Shown one piece after another: positions 22,648 to 33,648 of a stretch of DNA of 64,000 nt (position 1 is its first letter; every line of letters starts with the position of its first letter). Source of the stretch: Lathyrus oleraceus. Its lineage: Eukaryota > Streptophyta > Magnoliopsida > Fabales > Fabaceae. The notes beneath the pieces were generated by a model. That model did no database searches. It was not told where the DNA came from and was given only the letters and a program-made list of their open reading frames with translations. Made by a program: the position numbers and the translations under genes. The stretch covers positions 363,361,877 to 363,425,876 of the forward strand of contig NC_066583.1 of assembly GCF_024323335.1 (NCBI RefSeq), given 5' to 3'.

Positions 22648-22957
22648 CAGTCTTGAAATGTTGGCTCTAGTGTAGTACCGGTGAGTCAGCTTGTCTTCAA
22701 AATAAATGAAGGACACAGAGTTAGACCACAGGGCAAGGGACCGGAAATAAAACCTGTTTATGCATATGATGCATGCAATGCTTGTGCATATGATTTTTTT
22801 TTATTTCAAAGGAACTTTAGAGTTTTATTTGCAAATTTTGGAAATATTAAGCATTTTATCACATATGGAAATATCTCATCAAATAATATCAGGGAAAAGA
22901 AGTGCAGCATCGTCAATCATATACAAGAGAAAAGGAAAATAATCATCCTATGGATCC
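22648..22957 (-). other. Spacer between ORF1 and gag
   Basis: This 310-base untranslated stretch contains GTGCATAAGCATTGCATGCATC-like sequence in element sense, matching 35715-36047 of E. A short coding-like part near gag (HRYYTRAN) may be a gag N-terminal extension. Confidence 0.6.
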
Positions 22958-24409
22958 CTAGAAACAATCATCTAAAGCTCGGGACACAGGAAGATAAGAT
23001 GCGCGAAGCCTCTTCACCTCCCTCTCGTAGGCTGCCTCCATATCGGCCTTCTCTTTGGCGAGTCGATCATACCTCCTCTTCCAGAACTTAGAAGACTAAG
23101 GAAGTAGAGAAGTCCATACATCATCAGGGTCATCAATAACCTGATGCTCAAGAAACTCAATCAACGCATCCTTCTCCTTAATCTGCTAAAGCAACTCTTC
23201 ACGTTCACGGATCCAGGCACGTGAACGGTCTTCGTCTCTCAACTCCTCTACTCCTTGATTAGGGAGGGTTGAAGGCCCAGCCATAATCATAGGTGTAGGT
23301 CTCAGATACTCGTAAGGCATGAGATACTCAGACGCCCTCTTCCTAACCCAAACAGTGTAAGGCTCCAAAGCGATGCAATTCTTAGGACCCAACTCTTTCC
23401 TTCCTTTCCTATGAATATTGCGCCAAGCACGGACCATCCTAGCTTTCAAGCCTTGAGGATCTTTACCATCCTGAAAGAATACACCCTCTAACAGAATGTT
23501 ATTGGGTTTATCCTTTAAGGGGAACCCAAGCTGCCGACGTGCCAAAACAGGATTGTAGTTAATTCCACCACACGTACCAAGAAGAGGTACATTGGAGAAT
23601 TCGCCACAAGTGTCAATAATCTGCACACCATCATACACACGGTTATACCAAGAGATATCATCATTAGTGAGAGACATAAGTCTCGTGGACCACCGTAGAC
23701 ATTCCTTGTTCTCCTTGAAAGCGGTCGTCTGAGGTAAGTGAGAAATAAACCACTTATACAACAGAGGCAAACAACACACAATGACGCCACAACCCTTTGC
23801 ATTCCTCATATGCAAAGAGAAGTAGGTATCGCCCAACAGAGTCGGAACGAGATTAAGAGTAGAGAAGATCCTAATAGCGTTCACATCCACAAACTTGTCG
23901 ATGTTGGGGAACAATACCAATCCATAGATGAGAAGTACAAATATGGCTTCAAAGGCATCCTCACTCATGGCCTTCCCATATATAGTTGCTTGAGCAATGA
24001 GGAACTCAGAAGGGAGACCTTGAATTCCACCTTTGGTAGTCATATGGGCACCAACCAGAGATTCATCTATGTGTAACATGTCTGCTATCTCTTGAGAAGT
24101 GGGAACCCTTTCCAAGCCACTGAACGACAACTGATCCAGAACAGGTATACCCACAAGATAAGCATACTCCTCAAGTGTAGGCAAAAGCTAAAAATCCGGA
24201 AACGTGAAGCAACGGTACAAAGGATCGTAAAACTGCACCAATACACTCATCAATCCTTCATCCACCTGAGTAGTCAGAAGAGGAAGAAGCTTCCCAAAAC
24301 GAGTTTTGAAACCCACGGGATCTAATACATAGGATGTCAAATTCCTTAACTCTTTCAAGTCTGGTTGTCTGAAACTGTACGTCTTTGTATTCCTTCTTTG
24401 TCTTTCCAT
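22958..24409 (-). pseudogene. Element A ORF1, protein of unknown function
   Basis: The ATG at 24409 opens MERQRRNTKTYSFRQPDLKE and the frame runs 484 codons to TAG at 22958 (...LPVSRALDDCF), without frameshift but with three in-frame stops at about 24188, 23186 and 23096. Recognisable segments are LPTLEEYAYLVGIPVLDQLS, GLVLFPNIDKFVDVNAIRIF, LLGDTYFSLHMRN, CCLPLLYKWF, EGVFFQDGKDPQGLKARMV, and a charged C-terminal helix (FWKRRYDRLAKEKADM) that could form a coiled coil. An ORF of this kind upstream of gag is characteristic of Ogre. Similar proteins are annotated in legumes under a domain of unknown function (DUF7745 as I recall, unverified). The three stops each replace a Gln codon seen in E. 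Confidence 0.8.
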
Positions 24410-25325
24410 GTCTGAAAATTTTGCAAATAGACCCCTTAAGTTCCTTGAAAATTTTCTTATTTATTGATGATATGGATGCAAATGGGTGCATGAATGCATG
24501 AATGCAACAATCACACTCAAGGATCAAGCAAAGCACACCAAACAAAGGTCATGGTATGGATCATGTTATCCTTAATATCAATCATCCATTTCGGTGGATT
24601 ATGGTTTACACCTTATCAACACCCAAGTTCCATTGATATTAAGGATTCATGAACGGATCAACCATGAATCAAGGGTTTGTTTTAAGTCACGAGCATGGAC
24701 TTAGGTTAAGAACCACACAAAAGGGAGTGTACTAGGGTTTAAACCTGCCAAACATGTTCTACAAGAGGTTCCCATAGTCATCATCCCATCTTTCGGATAT
24801 TATTGGAGAAATGACTACTCGTATTCCGAAAATATTCTCAAGAGAGACTCTTATGAGTGTAGTATCGCATAACAATCGTATCAAATCTTACACTTGAACG
24901 ACTTTCGCACTACATCCTAAGAATATGCCAAGATGGGCTTGGTAAACTAAGGTCCTTGGCTTCTAAGGTCTATATTGGAAAGAGTAATGTCTAACCATAA
25001 CTTACTTGTGTGACATTATTGATCCCAACATGACCTCCACCAAGTGAATGGGCTTGCAAGTCAACTTGCTAAGGAATAACTCCACACAAGTCGACAAGAC
25101 TATGCCATTCTCCTATCCTAAGTGCACTCGAGTTCGGGTATAGAACTCATCTCACAAAGATCACCAAGCATACAAGGAATTAATATCAAGCAATTCAATC
25201 ATTACATACAATACAGTAATCCCAAATTGCACAAAAATATGTCACAAAATAAAATAAAATAAATATACAATACAATACAACAAATATGAAAAGTAGGCAA
25301 AACCCACTAGGATGTTCTATCTCTA
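24410..25325 (-). other. Element A 5' leader
   Basis: This 916-base untranslated leader lies between the primer site and ORF1. It matches 33649-34263 of E in its downstream two thirds, including GGATCAATAATGTCACACAA and the GTAGTGCGAAAGTCGTTCAA block. No ORF is conserved. Confidence 0.75.
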
Positions 25326-25344
25326 ATCCCCAGCAGAGTCGCCA
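25326..25344 (-). promoter_or_regulatory. Primer binding site of element A
   Basis: In element sense TGGCGACTCTGCTGGGGAT lies 6 bases after the 5' LTR end. For Ogre this site is reported to pair with the 3' end of a tRNA-Arg. It is identical to the D site (61362) and one base different from the C site (44308). Confidence 0.9.
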
Positions 25345-25350
25345 TTTTTC

Positions 25351-27476
25351 TGTAGCGGGGTATTCGTTACCATTAGAGATATTGACTAAATCCAAGGTAA
25401 ATCATACAAGTCGAGTCGCCACCTCACTTCTATTTATCCAAAGGAATGGTTAGAAAGCGAACAAAAACCTAAAAGTTTTATCGAATCAAAAACTAAAAAT
25501 GTCAGAGATCTGGGTAAGGGGGTTGGTTATGCAATAGGAAGGTATTAGGCACCCAAAGCATCCTAGGTACTTCTAGGGAGCCCATTTCACATTTGTTGCA
25601 AAGGTTGTTGTTTTGTGAAAATTTATTTGTGCAAACATGATTGAAGGGATGAGAAAAGCGTGTATGTTTATCTAATGTATTACTTACTAAAAGAAGGGTC
25701 AAAAGAAAATGACTCGCATGGACGTCGCATCCACTGCATACGTATCTCATCTGAATCTGAGAATCAGAGTCTTCATAGCTCGGCTACCTATAGGTTAAAG
25801 AGGAGTGTGCTCGGTAAGACATCGCATCTTATGCCTACGTATCTCATCTGGGATGAAAATCAGAGCAAAACGTAGTTCGACCACCTATGGGGTAAGGGTT
25901 GTGTTTTGGGGTGAACGACGTTACTACGCAATCTACCGGATGCTCGACCTTTGGAGACTTACTCGCCTGTAGTAGAAGGAGATAACGTGTTCTTAGGAGA
26001 AGAAAAATCAATGAGTTTGGGGTGTTTAGGGATGCTCATGCAAAAGGCAGTCCTAGATGAAGGAACCGCGCAACCTTAATTGACATGCCACGAAAGGCTA
26101 TGCGAAACCTAAGAAAGCGGTAAAATGCGGGAAAAAAAAGTACCACGCGGATAAAGATCCAAAGCAACAGCAATTTACGAGGTAAGAAAACCAGAGATTC
26201 CCAAGCTAAACACCATCAATGAAAGTGAGTCAGTACAGGTAATCGGAATAGACCTCCAGGTGGTACCCCACAAATAAAGTGGAACACCAAGCAAGCTATC
26301 CCTGCAAGAGTATGTGAGCCCTCACAAAAACTCAACAAACAGGGTAGAGTAATATGACGGAATTAGGAGAAAACAATGCCATAACAAACACAAAACAGGT
26401 TAGAGCAAACAGGATAGGGTAATCAAGAGTTGCCCCCAAATCAAAATGTAACCACATGAGTCATGCCATTAAAATTCACAAAAAGCTCACAAAAAGCAAC
26501 CAAGGGTAGGAGGCCTAAACCTCTTGTCAAACACATGCATCAAAAGGGTATCAAATTCACCCATAGTACCTCATACATTCAGAGCATTCAAATTAAAAGC
26601 ATAAAGTAATGGGAATAAGGCAAACCTGACTGGAGAGATCAATGAAATTGAATGGCACAGTTGGGTTTGCAAAGCACTCTTAGGGTTTATGTGAGAGGGA
26701 ATTGGTTCTTTGCCGATGAGTTCCCTTCAGTCTCTGGAGGTTGCTCTGAACTCTGTTAGCTCTTCTCTCACTATCTTTTTCCCTGCCAGGGTAATAGGAA
26801 TAGAATTGCCTTTTGTTTCACTGAAACTCTGAATTTATAACCTGATTTTTGTGGACCTGTGGGCTCAAATGAGAGAGGCCCAAGTCCAAAAATTTTCTGT
26901 TATATTTTATTTATTTATTTATTTTTTCTTTTTCTTTTTTTTTTTCATTTTTTTTTCGTTTTTCGTTTTTCGTTTTTTTTAAACACGTGGGCTTCGCCTA
27001 GGGAGCATGACAGTTCAAGAAATTCCTCTGAGCGTAGGTGATTCTGGTGGCTTTTCTTGGGATTCGCTAGGCGACCCATTCTACTCGCCTAGCGAGCATG
27101 ACAACTCATGAACAAACTTTTGCTCCTTCAAGATTAACGTTTTGACTGACGAATAAACCCTATTTGAACCTGTTGGAAGTATCTCAAGCCATTCCCTTGT
27201 GTTGACTGATCATCTAAATAGAACCCACAAAGTGTCTTGGATGATACTCAAGCTTCAAACAAAAGATATTAGTGATACATTTTTGTGCTTTTGGTTAGTA
27301 AACAAAAGTAAGAGAAACAATGATGTATAATTCAAGCATGCTTGGTGATCTCAAACCAATCACAAGGAGTCCCACCCAAAGGCAAAGGGAACCAAGATGC
27401 TAAAGATCCTTGAGGCAATGCAAATGCAAGGTTATGATGCCATGAGGGATCTTAGGGTCAAAATTGGGGTCTTACA
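25351..27476 (-). repeat. Element A 5' LTR
   Basis: The 2126-bp LTR is the partner of 12927-15083. It contains the TATA box (26832), two structured modules (25711-25771, 25809-25866), the TGGCGACTC word (25413-25421) and the inverted repeat (27064-27095). Most of the length difference is in the T-rich tract near 26900-26980. Confidence 0.95.
26832..26839 (-). promoter_or_regulatory. LTR TATA box (element A promoter)
   Basis: TATAAATT on the - strand in the 5' LTR is placed to drive the genomic RNA of element A. It is conserved in the 3' LTR. Confidence 0.55.
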
Positions 27477-27980
27477 GGTGTTTATATAGATTTGGCCGAA
27501 TGTTGGCCTAGTCCTGTCCTCAAGAGGTCTTCTTGAGATTTTGACAATAAAGCTTTAGATTTTGACGGTTATGCCCACGAACCTTAATACAATATGATGT
27601 TCAGATTTTTACATGTTTATCCCCAACCAATGAGAACTTTTACCACATGATAAACTAACAAACCTTTTAGAAATTTATGGCTTATCTCAATAACCAAAAC
27701 AAAGTTTTTTCCGACAAAGCTTAAGAAACCAAATACAGTTTTTTATAGGTTTATCTCAAGAACCAAACTCCATTTCTTAAGAGTATCGCACCCTTAAGAA
27801 TACAAATGACCAACACGACCACTTACAAAAATTCCTTCCTCCAAAGCAAAGCTTCGCTTACTAGCACTAAGGCAATATGAAGTGAATGAAAATATTTTCT
27901 AACAAGAGGGAGGGAGATAAATTCTAAAGAAATATGAAAATGTTGGAAAGTGGAGTGGTTTGAAGTGGAGGCGAGCCTCC

Positions 27981-27988
27981 TTTATATA
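27981..27988 (-). promoter_or_regulatory. Copia LTR TATA box
   Basis: TATATAAA followed by GGAGGCTCGCC on the - strand is a classical plant TATA context. Confidence 0.6.
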
Positions 27989-28093
27989 TGAGTTGGAAAA
28001 ACTAAAAACTAAAATAATCCATGTGCCGAATTTATTATCTAATTGATTAGGATAAAGTTATAATCGATTATATAATATGTTTTAATCGATTAG

Positions 28094-28098
28094 CATGC
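28094..28098 (+). repeat. Target site duplication, left (CATGC)
   Basis: CATGC directly precedes the solo LTR start TGTAAGACCCC. The identical CATGC follows its end at 32550-32554. Confidence 0.9.
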
Positions 28099-29616
28099 TG
28101 TAAGACCCCGATTTTGACCCTAAGATCCCTCATGGCATCATAACATGGCATTTGCATTGCCTCAAGGATCATAAGCATCTTGGCTCCTTACTCTTTGGGG
28201 TGGGATATCTTGTGAGTTGTTTTGAGGTCACCAAGCATACTTGAATTGTATATTATTGCTTTTCTCATTTTATTTTACTAACCAAAAGCACAAAAATATG
28301 TCACTAACATCTCTTGTTTGTAGCTTGAGCAGTCAAAAGGTCTAAAGCTTCTAGGAGATCTTATGTGCATTGATATGGCCAAGAGAAGATGAAAGCATGC
28401 ATGGAAATGGTTCCCAAAGCTCTCATCCATAAAATATGCCTCTCAAGTATCTCAATTCATCATTTTGATCAAAGAAAATCAAAGGATCTGAGGCTTGTTT
28501 CCCAAGGAAACCCTAATCCATCTGTTCATCAACTATGCCGTGCTCATGAAGCAACCTCAACCCATGGTCAAATACAATCAAGGGAAGTTCTTTAATTAAT
28601 CATTTCATGCATATTTGGACTTATTTGAGTGTCCTCAATCATCAATTCATCAAGATATGAGGTTTGGACTTGAGAAGTTGATCAGTCAATTCATCTGACT
28701 ATTTTGAAATACACTGAGAACTAACTTTTTATGTGTTTGTCAAATGGAGATAACCCCAAGATAAAAAATGTTCTTAAGGACTATATGAACAACTTTAATG
28801 TTAATAAAAAATTTATTTGAATCTTGTAAGGTCATCATCCATTCCAAGACATTATAGGTGATTTTGATTGAAACCCTAATTTTGGGTCAACTTCCCAAGG
28901 ACATAACTCCTTCATTTTTTATGATTTTGAAGTGAAACCAAATGAATTGGAAATATTAATATGTATACTTCAAATGTTATGTTGATAAAAATTTCAAAAC
29001 CTCAAAATAAATACATGTGATAATGCAAAACATTATAGGTCACTTTGGACCAAATGCATTGAAATGTGAAAAAGTCTAACTTCAAGTGCCCATAACTTCA
29101 TCATCAAAAACCTAAATGATGCAAAATTTGAGTCCAAATTGATTTTCTTGAAAAGATCTACAACTTTTATGTTTACGAGTTTGTGATTTGGAGCTTGTAT
29201 CATTGAGACAGAAGGGCTTGAACTTTCGCCAATTTTGAAAATCTCACATATGCATGTTTTGCACCCTACACTTCAAGTCCAATTTTCATTAATTTCCAAG
29301 GCCCAAATGGAATTTTGATCAACATAAAAAATGATCCTTATGCAATAAGCTTTCCAACCATTACTCATGAGGTGGTGTTCCTATTTTTAATATGGCATTT
29401 TCGAAGACTTGAATGTTATAGTCCATTTTTGGAAAATCATTTCATTTGCCTTGCATGAGCTAATACAGTCCAATCTGCACGTCCATTTTGCTTTCATCAT
29501 GCATTAGCTTCCAATTCCAATTGGAATTGGGCCCTCCATGCGCCTGTACAAGCCCATGCATGGAGGCCCTTTCCATTCATGCAAACTTTGAATCATGCAT
29601 TTCAGATGCTTTCTTC

Positions 29617-29624
29617 TATAAATA
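29617..29624 (+). promoter_or_regulatory. LTR TATA box (solo LTR)
   Basis: TATAAATA followed by CAAGGCCAATGC, at the position equivalent to 6585. A solo LTR of this kind could still initiate transcription toward element E on the right. Confidence 0.65.
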
Positions 29625-30170
29625 CAAGGCCAATGCTCTTCATTTCTTCAACCTTAAGGCGCCCCAATTGTTACTGAACTAAAATCCTAGCCATCACTAA
29701 AGGAACTAATTCATTTTTCTTCAAATTTTTCAGATCTGAATTTTGATTTCATTGATCAAATCTTCAGATCTCAAAGTTCCTAAACCCTCTCTCCTTGATC
29801 CATATTGTATACTATAAGCAAAAGCATCCAAAGATTAGGACTCAAAACCTTGCAAATCAAATGTTTACTTCAACTGTTATTTGCTTTGAATCAACTTGTA
29901 TAATGCTCTATTTCCGTTGTTATTGTGTGATCTGAAGTCCTCTACATAGAGGCAACATTATTATGCTTTCAATTTTTAAAAATCATGAAGTTCATATGAA
30001 CACCACAGAATTTCCACTTCTGATTTCTCTCAATATAGAGATCTAAAGTGGAATTGAGTGGTACATGGGTGATGTACATCACCCCAGCTCTCGATTAATG
30101 CCCGGATCGTGCCATTTGGTTACCATTTTTATTTCTGCAACTTTGGACATGGCCGCAAGTTGGCCGGAGA

Positions 30171-30194
30171 AGACGGTGGCGCTGGCCACCGTCT
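30171..30194 (+). repeat. Perfect 10-bp stem hairpin downstream of the promoter
   Basis: AGACGGTGGC, loop GCTG, GCCACCGTCT. A different but equally perfect hairpin occupies the comparable place at 7120-7136 (CCGGTGA/TCACCGG), and 47363-47381 in element C has GACGGC/GCCGTC. Confidence 0.85.
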
Positions 30195-32154
30195 GGTCTC
30201 CAGATTCAATCAGATCTATCCATTCATGTTTTCAGATTCAATCCCATGCGTCCAATGTTATGACTCATTTAATGGCTCAGTGTGATGCGTTTGACTCGCG
30301 TGCATGGTGAGCGTGCGCTTCTTGGCCACGTGATGATCCACGTCAATTAATGAGAGATCATCAGACGGTCCACGCTTTTTCTCCTTTTTCTAATTTCTGA
30401 TTTTTATTTCATTTTGTTATTTTAATTCCATTTCATTTTAAAAATTCATATCTCTCTCATTATTGGTCCAAAAATTATGGGACCAATTTCATTCTTCTCC
30501 TTTTATTTCATAATTTGATATTTTTTAGTAATTTTCTCTTTTCAGGTTATTTTTAATTCATTTAAAATAGTTTTTTATATCGAAAATATACAAAAATATT
30601 TTTCTAACCTCTTTGAATGATGATAGATCTATGAAAAACCTTCTCATCAATTTATTTGAGATTTTAATTCAATTAGGTTATTTTTATGCATTTTTAATTG
30701 ATTTAAAATAGTTTCTGACTTCTAAAAATGCTGAAATTTTTTGTCAAACTTTGTTTGACCTTGTTGAACTTACGATAATTCACTTAGATTTTTCAAAGTT
30801 GATTTGAAGTGAGTTTGAAGTTTGACCTTTCTTTATTATTTTAATTCAAGTTTTATTTTAATATTAAAAAATGCCAAAAATATTTTATTTGTTTCTTGAC
30901 TTCTAATTTTCATTTTGCTTCTGTTTTCTATTGTTTGACCTTGATCTTCTCTATCTTTGGTCAATACTTGTTGATTAATACATACCATTTCCATTAATGC
31001 ACTTTAATTCTTCATCTTCTTCATCTTCTTCTTTCTTTCTTCTTTTTGATCAATGAGTTAAAGATTGGTGGTTAGCATTGATACATGGAGGCTTAATCTT
31101 CCTTGATTCAAATCTAATTCATCTTGATCATAGATCAAGTGAATGGCTTTGCATTAAGGATAGGTTGCTTCCTAAATCACGCAAAGAACCTAAATCAATA
31201 CAAGACCATTTCTCATCTTCTTTTTGGCATGGCAAGTTGTTGGAGTTTGATTCACTAATCAAGACCTCTAACTTGTGTTGTTGCCTACATTATTACTGAC
31301 CGGCCTCAAATAGTTGTGACTTCTACATAAGTCCAATTACGATTGCTTAACATAACGCTAAATTTGCCTTATGACACACTAACTATTAACATTAACCTTT
31401 AACCATTAACATTTACTTCTTTCTCTTTACATTTATGCAATTTACTATTCTTGTACATATTATTCATTTGCTTTTCCCCCTTTGCTCATTTGAGCACATG
31501 TTTATGTTAATGCAATTTGCCTTTTGCTCACTTGAGCACATAATTGTATATATATTATTGTGCTTGTGTTTTGTTTTGATTGTTGTGGATCAAATGCAAA
31601 GAAATGGACAAATGGACTTAGTTCCTAGGACTTTCCCTATGCAAATTGGAGTAAAAGGACTTAAATGTTGAAGATGGATTTAGAAGGACTAAACCTCTAA
31701 ACTCACTCTTGTCCATTCTTGATTTACTTCATAGAATTCTTTGATGTGTGTGATTTTGTGCTAGGGGATCCTATGAGAGCTCAAATTGAAGAATCATTGC
31801 CATGTTCATCCAAAGTGAAAGATACAAGAGACATTGGGGATCTTCTAAGAGCTTGTTGATTATGTTGACTGCTTGAGCTTACACTTATTTTGCTTGCATA
31901 TTCCAAAGGATGGGAGCTACTTGGATCATCAATATGATCTGAAGAGAGGAACTCCATTTGTGGTCTTGTTTCTTATCCCTCATCTCTTGTATGATTAGGA
32001 CTTTAGCCATTCTTCTTCCCTCCACTCTAACCCAAGCCAAACTCCATTTGTGGTTTTAGGTTGAGTTTTCTCCTTTGGATAACAAAAGACCTTAAGACTT
32101 TTGGACCAATCAATTCACCAACTCATTTTTGAGATTTTTACCCCAAACTACGAG

Positions 32155-32213
32155 GTTTTGATCCTAATATTTTTTTAAGATGGTACGTAGGCAATGGGTT
32201 TATCCATCCAAAC
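32155..32213 (+). promoter_or_regulatory. Pseudoknotted RNA module (solo LTR)
   Basis: P1 GTTT (32155) with AAAC (32210); TGAT; weak P2; P3 ATGG/CCAT; pseudoknot CTACG (32148) with CGTAG (32186). Confidence 0.55.
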
Positions 32214-32549
32214 ACAAAAATGTAAATAACTTGTATATTCTCTTCTCATCTCTTCAATCATGTTTGCACGAATAAATTTTCACAAAATACCAACCTTACA
32301 ACAAGTATGAAAAGGGCTCCCAAGGAGTACCTAGGATGTTTTGGGTGCTTAAAACCTTCCCATTGCATAACCAACCCCCTTACCCCGATCTCTGACATTT
32401 TTACTAGTTTTTGATTCGATAAAACTTTTAGGTTTTTGTTCGCTTTCTAACCATTCCTTTGGACAAATAGAAGTGCGGTGGCGACTCGACTTGTATGGTT
32501 TACCTTAGATTTAGTCAATATCTCTAATGGTAACGAATACCCCGCTACA

Positions 32550-32554
32550 CATGC
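32550..32554 (+). repeat. Target site duplication, right (CATGC)
   Basis: Identical to 28094-28098; see the solo LTR. Confidence 0.9.
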
Positions 32555-33340
32555 CCAAAAATGAAATATTGGATATCTAGCCGTTGTAGGTCATTAAGAT
32601 GTTGTCTCATATTCATTGTTAATCGTCTAGCCATTTTCTAATCATCTTCTTCGTCATCAACAAGTCTTTTTAGTTCCATCTCGTGTTCCTGCAATTTTCC
32701 AAAGAGAGTGTGTGTGTCCATAGTATCTAAATTCTTAGATTCATAAATTATAGTGACTTTGGGTTGCCAACCACGATTTAGGCATCTTAAATTTTTAACA
32801 ACTAGTTCCTTATTTGAAAATGTTTTTCCCAAAGTTGTCATATGACTCGCGATATGGGTGAATCATGTTTGCATTTGATTTATGCTCTTTTCAGGTTTCA
32901 TTCTTAAGAGTTCATACTCATGGATTAATGTGCCCAACATTTCCCTTGTTACCTCAATAGTTCATTCATGGGTAATTGGAAGATGTCTCACATTTCTTTT
33001 GCAGTTTCGCAGTCAGAAACTCCTAAAAACTCATCAAGACTAAGAGCAGTAGCGATGAAAACTTTCGCCTTCAAACTGTGTTGCATATTTTCTTTATCAT
33101 TTTTGGTCAAATCCTTTTCAGGTTTATTTTTTACAACATCATTAACTTTTTATGTAGGAAAAAATGTACCTTCATTCACAGCCTTCAAAATACCATAATC
33201 CACCCCTTATATGAAAAAATAAATAAATTTCTCTTTCCATGATATGTACCCTTATCCATTAAAGAATGGGGGATTTGTTTAGTGAATAACTTGAAGTCAT
33301 TTTTCCTCCTAAGACGATTAGTATTTACATGAGTTAGACT
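32555..33340 (-). pseudogene. Ty1/copia gag remnant
   Basis: On the - strand, near 33290-33200 KGTYHGKRNLFIF and KGWIMVF are a decayed start. Then come segments equivalent to DLKAKVFIATALSLDEF and CETAKEMWDILPITHE (33080-32975), and near 32841 ALGKTFSNKELVVKNLRCLN followed by RGWQPKVTIIYESKNLDTMD and LFGKLQEHEMELKRL, ending DDEEDD-stop at 32638. These are in the order of the copia-type gag domain (UBN2 class), which builds the particle. Several stops and frame changes break it. No downstream protease, integrase or RT of this element remains. Confidence 0.75.
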
Positions 33341-33648
33341 CTGATTCCACTTGTTGCACAAGTGACTTCAAGCACAAGAGAAGGGGGGGGGGGGGGGGGG
33401 GGGGTAATTTTATACCTTCCTCGGTTAAGATCATATTAGTAATTTTGGTTGAGTAATTTGAAGAGAAAATAAAGTATTGAAAATAAATTATAGAAATTAA
33501 AAGGATAGGTTAGGAAAATTGCACCAGATATTTATATAGGTTTGGACGAACGTTGGCCTAGTCTTGTCCCTAAGAGGTCTTGATATTTTGACAGTAAACT
33601 TTGAGCTTATGAAGGTTATGCCCACAAACCTTAATACAATATGATGTT
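33341..33648 (-). mobile_element. Copia primer site and LTR end (right copy)
   Basis: On the - strand AAGTGGAATCAGAGTCTAAC (near 33350) is a recognisable decayed initiator-Met primer site. The LTR end TGTGCTTGAAGTCACTTGTG precedes it. The LTR runs to 33648, where it stops abruptly against the leader of element E. It is paralogous to 12641-12926 plus 27477-27612. Confidence 0.7.
33383..33404 (+). repeat. Homopolymer run of 22 G
   Basis: It occupies the same place as the (AG)n tract at 12699 in the paralogous copia copy. Length in such runs is prone to sequencing error. Confidence 0.9.

Larger units (their letters stand above)
12927..27476 (-). mobile_element. Element A: Ogre (Ty3/gypsy, Tat lineage), internally deleted
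   Basis: This is a 14.55-kb element on the - strand, bounded by two direct LTRs (12927-15083 and 25351-27476) that start TGTAAGACCCC and end CCCCGCTACA in element sense. Between them, in sense order, are the primer site (25326-25344), leader, ORF1, gag, protease, intron, RT fused to integrase tail, 3'UTR and polypurine tract. Flanking bases are GGAAT on the left and GGTGT on the right, a possible decayed 5-bp duplication. The empty-site paralogue at 33521-33545 supports insertion here. The LTRs differ only by scattered single bases and by a T-rich tract, suggesting a fairly recent insertion. Stops and frameshifts in every frame mean it is not autonomous now. Confidence 0.95.
27477..28098 (-). 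mobile_element. Copia LTR, right piece, interrupted by A and by the solo LTR
   Basis: It continues the LTR left at 12926 (GTGTTTATATAGATTTGGCC, CTTAATACAATATGATGTT), matching 33530-33648. Upstream in element sense are a TATA box (27981-27988) and palindromes CTAAT-TG-ATTAG (28039), TATAATCGATTATA (28060) and TAATCGATTA (28083), typical of promoter regions of such LTRs. The 5' end of the LTR is not seen: at 28099 a solo Ogre LTR begins. Confidence 0.65.
28099..32549 (+). mobile_element. Solo family-1 Ogre LTR, complete
   Basis: The 4451-bp LTR begins TGTAAGACCCCGATTTTGAC and ends CCCCGCTACA, with no primer site or polypurine tract beside it. A perfect 5-bp duplication (CATGC) flanks it. That is the product of LTR-LTR recombination that removed an internal region. 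Contents: TATA box (29617), hairpin AGACGGTGGC/GCCACCGTCT (30171-30194), one structured module (32155-32213), GGGTGCTTAAAACCTTCC (32343) and GGTGGCGACTC (32478). No gene is supported inside. It sits in the copia element whose parts are 27477-28098 and 32555-33648. Confidence 0.95.

Noticed and set aside
28389..31671. Short host genes inside the solo LTR
   Set aside because: The whole interval is LTR sequence alignable to 5691-9776, bounded by a target duplication. The frames are below 85 codons and not shared.
33383..33404. G-quadruplex regulatory element
   Set aside because: An uninterrupted run of 22 G at a slippage-prone site is more simply a homopolymer expansion or sequencing error. The paralogue has AG repeats instead.
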